A DNA stretch of 64,000 nucleotides from positions 62,001 through 126,000 of the forward strand of contig NZ_BJYM01000007.1 of the NCBI RefSeq assembly GCF_007991515.1, read 5' to 3'. Each line of letters starts with the position of its first letter. The stretch's first letter is position 1. The notes beneath the pieces were generated by a model. That model worked only from the letters and a program-made list of their open reading frames with translations, searched no databases and was not told the origin of the DNA. Below, in pieces: positions 59,616-64,000 of the stretch. The translations under genes were made by a program, and so were the position numbers. This DNA is from Oceanobacillus sojae (GTDB lineage: Bacteria > Bacillota > Bacilli > Bacillales > Amphibacillaceae).

Positions 59616-60797
59616 TTGAACAAAAAAACCATTGCTGATTTACAAGTAGAAGGTAAACGTGTATTTTGCCGGGTAGATTTTAACGTGCCTTTAAAAGACG
59701 GCGAAATTACGGACGATACACGTATTCGTGCTGCATTGCCGACAATCCGTGAGTTGACGGATAAAGGAGCAAAACTTATCTTAGCGAGTCACCTTGGACG
59801 TCCTAAAGGGACAGTTGTAGAGGAACTTCGCTTAGATCCGGTAGCAAAACGTTTGAGCGATTTAATAAACAAAGAAGTAATTAAGACGGATGAAGTCTAC
59901 GGTGAAGAAGTTAATAAAGCTATCGACCAATTACAAAATGGCGATATTTTATTAATTGAGAACGTTCGTTTTGAGGCTGGTGAGGAAAAGAATGATCCAG
60001 CGTTAGTTGATGCATTTGCACAAATGGCTGATGTATATGTAAATGATGCCTTTGGAGCAGCACACCGTGCCCATGCTTCTACAACAGGTATTGCTACAAA
60101 GCTTCCAGCTGCAGCAGGACTTTTAATGGAAAAAGAAATCGAAGTTCTCGGGAAAGCATTGGAAGATCCGGCGCGTCCATTTACAGCAATTATCGGCGGA
60201 GCAAAGGTAAAAGATAAAATCAATGTTATTGATAATCTGCTCGACAAAGTTGATAACTTGATTATTGGCGGCGGATTAGCTTATACATTTATTAAAGCGC
60301 AAGGGTATGAAATTGGTAAATCTCTATTAGAGGAAGACAAAATTGATTTAGCGAAAGAGTTTATGCAAAAAGCAGAAGACAAAGGCGTTAATTTTGTTTT
60401 ACCAGTTGATGCAGTTGTAGCAGATGATTTTTCAGAAGATGCGAATACGAAAATTGTTGATATCGATCAAATTCCTGCTGATTGGGAAGCGTTGGATATC
60501 GGAACAAAAACTCGTGAAGCATTTGCTTCTATCATAAAAGATTCTAAATTAGTTATTTGGAATGGACCAATGGGTGTATTTGAATTAAATACATTTGCCG
60601 GCGGTACAAAAGCAGTTGCTGACGCTGTAGCTGAAACAGAAGGATTCTCTGTTATTGGCGGTGGAGACTCTGCAGCGGCAGTAGAAAAATTCGGTCTGGC
60701 AAGTGAAATGAACCATGTATCTACAGGCGGGGGAGCTTCGTTAGAATTTATGGAAGGTAAAGTTCTGCCGGGAGTAGATGCGTTAAACGATAAATAA
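59616..60797 (+). CDS. pgk: phosphoglycerate kinase
   Basis: The 393-residue enzyme starts at TTG behind AGGAGGG. Visible motifs are [20 protein letters not shown], the C-terminal ATP site [13 protein letters not shown] and [13 protein letters not shown]. It transfers phosphate from 1,3-bisphosphoglycerate to ADP. First gene of pgk-tpiA-gpmI. Confidence 0.97.
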   Translation: MNKKTIADLQVEGKRVFCRVDFNVPLKDGEITDDTRIRAALPTIRELTDKGAKLILASHLGRPKGTVVEELRLDPVAKRLSDLINKEVIKTDEVYGEEVNKAIDQLQNGDILLIENVRFEAGEEKNDPALVDAFAQMADVYVNDAFGAAHRAHASTTGIATKLPAAAGLLMEKEIEVLGKALEDPARPFTAIIGGAKVKDKINVIDNLLDKVDNLIIGGGLAYTFIKAQGYEIGKSLLEEDKIDLAKEFMQKAEDKGVNFVLPVDAVVADDFSEDANTKIVDIDQIPADWEALDIGTKTREAFASIIKDSKLVIWNGPMGVFELNTFAGGTKAVADAVAETEGFSVIGGGDSAAAVEKFGLASEMNHVSTGGGASLEFMEGKVLPGVDALNDK

Positions 60798-60820
60798 TTA
60801 AGAATGGATGAGGTGAGCGC

Positions 60821-61576
60821 ATGCGAAAAGTAGTTATTGCGGGAAACTGGAAAATGAATAAAACACTGGCGGAAGCATCTGATTTTATGGATGCCGTTAT
60901 TCCAAAAGCTTCAGGTGGGAATACAGAAGCAATTGTTTGTGCACCTTTCGTACATTTACCTGCTCTTGTTGAAAAAGCAAAGGGTTCAAATGTGAAAGTT
61001 GCTGCTCAAAACATGCACTTTAAAGAATCTGGAGCTTACACTGGGGAAGTCAGCCCGGTTATGTTAACAGATATAGGCGTAACACATGTTGTTATCGGAC
61101 ACTCTGAACGCCGTGAGTATTTTGCGGAAACAGATGAAACTGTTAATCAAAAAACAAAAGCAGCCTTTGCACATGGCTTAACTCCAATTGTTTGTGTAGG
61201 TGAAACACTGGAACAGCGTGAAGCAAACGAAACCATGGATGTTGTTGGCAATCAGGTAAAAAAAGCATTGGCAGGGTTATCTGATGAGCAAGTAACACAA
61301 ACAATTGTTGCATATGAGCCAATTTGGGCAATTGGAACAGGAAAAACAGCTTCCAGCGAGGATGCAAATGAAGTTTGTGCAAAAACACGTAAAGTAATTG
61401 CAGAAATTACTTCTCAAGGCATAGCTGACCAAGTAATTATCCAATATGGCGGCAGCGTTAAGCCTGCTAATATTGATGAACTTCTTGCTCAATCTGATAT
61501 TGATGGAGCACTTGTCGGCGGTGCAAGCTTAGAACCGGAATCCTTTGTTCAATTAGTGGAGGCAGGTACAAAATGA
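60821..61576 (+). CDS. tpiA: triosephosphate isomerase
   Basis: The 251-residue TIM barrel has AGNWKMNKT, the catalytic His in IGHSERREY, Glu in [12 protein letters not shown] and the phosphate loop IQYGGSVKP. Overlaps gpmI by 4 bp (ATGA). Confidence 0.97.
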   Translation: MRKVVIAGNWKMNKTLAEASDFMDAVIPKASGGNTEAIVCAPFVHLPALVEKAKGSNVKVAAQNMHFKESGAYTGEVSPVMLTDIGVTHVVIGHSERREYFAETDETVNQKTKAAFAHGLTPIVCVGETLEQREANETMDVVGNQVKKALAGLSDEQVTQTIVAYEPIWAIGTGKTASSEDANEVCAKTRKVIAEITSQGIADQVIIQYGGSVKPANIDELLAQSDIDGALVGGASLEPESFVQLVEAGTK

Positions 61577-63111
61577 GTCAAGATAAATTAGCTGCATTAA
61601 TTATTCTGGATGGCTTTGCTATCCGTGATGAAGTAAAAGGAAATGCAGTCAAGCAGGCAAACACACCAAACTTTGACCGTTATTGGAATGCTTATGCACA
61701 TAATCAGCTGACTGCTTCCGGTAACGCAGTTGGACTGCCTGAGGGCCAAATGGGTAACTCTGAGGTTGGTCATTTAAATATTGGCGCAGGCCGTGTTGTT
61801 TATCAAAGTTTGACACGTGTTAATCTATCTATTGAGGAAGGCGACTTTTTCGAGGTAGATGCACTTGTTGATGCTGTAAAACATGCAAAAGAGAAAGATA
61901 AAGCATTACATCTTTTCGGGCTTTTATCTGATGGCGGTGTGCATAGTCATATCAATCACCTATTCGCCTTATTGGAACTGGCAAAGCAGCATGGTTTAGA
62001 GAAAGTATATGTTCATGCTTTCCTTGATGGCCGTGATGTAGGTCCACAAACAGCGGGTGAATATCTGAAGCAGACTGAAGAAAAAATGAAGGAATTAGGA
62101 GTAGGTCAAATTGCGACCGTTTCTGGACGCTACTATTCCATGGACCGCGATAAGCGCTGGGATCGTGTAAAAAAAGCATATGATGCCATGGTTTATGGAG
62201 AAGGCCCTTCTTATCACAGTGCTGCTGAAGTAGTAGAAGACAGCTATAAAAACGAAATCTACGATGAATTTGTGATTCCTTCTGTTATTACAGATGAGAA
62301 TGATAAACCTGTTGCAACTATTGAAGACGAAGATGCTATTATCTTCTATAACTTCCGTCCTGACCGCGCTATTCAGGTTTCAAGAACATTTGCAAACGAC
62401 GATTTCAGAGATTTTGACCGCGGAGAGAAAGCTCCAAAGAATCTTGAGTTTGTTATGATGACGAACTTCAGTGAAACTGTGGATGGATATGTTGCATATA
62501 AACCAATTAACTTGGATAATACGATTGGCGAAGTTTTAGCTCAGAATAACCTGAACCAATTACGTATTGCAGAAACAGAAAAATATCCACATGTCACCTT
62601 CTTTATGAGCGGTGGCCGTGAAAAAGAATTTGGTGGTGAAAAACGTATTCTTATTGATTCACCAAAAGTAGCAACCTACGATCTGCAACCGGAAATGAGT
62701 GCTTATGAAGTAACGGACGCGTTATTAAAAGAACTTGACGGCGGAGAGCAGAATGCGATTATATTAAACTTTGCCAATCCGGATATGGTAGGTCATTCAG
62801 GAATGCTGCAGCCGACTATCGATGCGATTGAAGCAGTCGATGAATGTCTTGGTAAAATTGTTGATAAGATTACGGAGTTAGGTGGACATGCTATTATTAC
62901 AGCTGACCACGGAAACTCTGATGAGGTTATTACATTGGAAGATAAACCAATGACTGCCCATACAACAAACCCTGTTCCCGTTATCGTAACGAAAGATGAT
63001 ATAACATTGCGGGACGGCGGCATTCTTGCTGACTTGGCACCAACATTATTAGATTTACTTGATGTAGAGAAACCGGAAGAAATGACTGGTTCATCCTTGA
63101 TTAAAAAATAA
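61573..63111 (+). CDS. gpmI: 2,3-bisphosphoglycerate-independent phosphoglycerate mutase
   Basis: The 512-residue Mn-dependent enzyme has [15 protein letters not shown], the catalytic Ser in [22 protein letters not shown] and [10 protein letters not shown]. It interconverts 3- and 2-phosphoglycerate. Translationally coupled to tpiA. Confidence 0.97.
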   Translation: MSQDKLAALIILDGFAIRDEVKGNAVKQANTPNFDRYWNAYAHNQLTASGNAVGLPEGQMGNSEVGHLNIGAGRVVYQSLTRVNLSIEEGDFFEVDALVDAVKHAKEKDKALHLFGLLSDGGVHSHINHLFALLELAKQHGLEKVYVHAFLDGRDVGPQTAGEYLKQTEEKMKELGVGQIATVSGRYYSMDRDKRWDRVKKAYDAMVYGEGPSYHSAAEVVEDSYKNEIYDEFVIPSVITDENDKPVATIEDEDAIIFYNFRPDRAIQVSRTFANDDFRDFDRGEKAPKNLEFVMMTNFSETVDGYVAYKPINLDNTIGEVLAQNNLNQLRIAETEKYPHVTFFMSGGREKEFGGEKRILIDSPKVATYDLQPEMSAYEVTDALLKELDGGEQNAIILNFANPDMVGHSGMLQPTIDAIEAVDECLGKIVDKITELGGHAIITADHGNSDEVITLEDKPMTAHTTNPVPVIVTKDDITLRDGGILADLAPTLLDLLDVEKPEEMTGSSLIKK

Positions 63112-63128
63112 AAATTTAAAATAAATAG

Positions 63129-64000
<872 letters not shown>

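Overview
The window comes from the chromosome of a low-GC Bacillota, most likely a Bacillaceae close to Oceanobacillus. This rests on the host gene order (rapZ-yvcK-whiA-crh, clpP, then rpoN-cggR-gapA-pgk-tpiA-gpmI-eno), a Crh protein, a CtsR box at clpP, a CggR operator and a cre site. The genus is inferred from the proteins and intergenic repeats; no database was searched.

Layout. 1-3780: the rapZ/yvcK/whiA/crh operon of carbon and cell-envelope regulators. 3797-45120: a complete prophage of about 41.3 kb, inserted in the 3' half of a tRNA-Arg(CCG) gene and flanked by 51-bp direct repeats. 45073-46026: the restored tRNA and clpP. 46575-52450: a GlpP-type antiterminator gene followed by a binding-protein-dependent ABC importer and a HAD phosphatase. 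The importer operon has a cre site and a leader terminator that GlpP could control. 52527-54124: aroK, an RNase H-like gene and a YtkA-type lipoprotein on the minus strand. 54273-56751: a FAH-family hydrolase, sigma-54 and a glutaredoxin. 57046-64000: cggR and the glycolytic genes, with eno cut by the window end. Two related elements with terminal inverted repeats lie at gapA/pgk and gpmI/eno.

The prophage is a siphovirus with an A118/PSA-like structural module. From left to right it carries integrase, a lipoprotein, a CI/Cro-type switch with repeated operators, a Rha/KilA-C antirepressor, Gam and ERF recombination proteins, HNH nucleases, a replisome organiser containing an iteron ladder, and a DnaC-like loader. 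Many tiny ORFs follow, then dUTPase, a DUF1064 nuclease, a late activator, terminase, portal, capsid, connectors, tail tube, tape measure, baseplate, holin and endolysin. The capsid and tail-tube genes end in the same G-run motif and both have a 21-codon extension in the -1 frame, which points to twin programmed frameshifts.

The most unusual part is the right end (43591-44900). It holds a short transcription unit with its own promoter and terminator whose RNA begins with one copy of a type I-C-like CRISPR repeat, the layout of an RNA anti-CRISPR (Racr). Beside it, a small acidic protein gene and a small HTH gene have nearly identical promoters with the same palindromic operator in the spacer, as in acr/aca loci. 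A YolD-type gene follows, with two LexA-like half-site boxes at its promoter.
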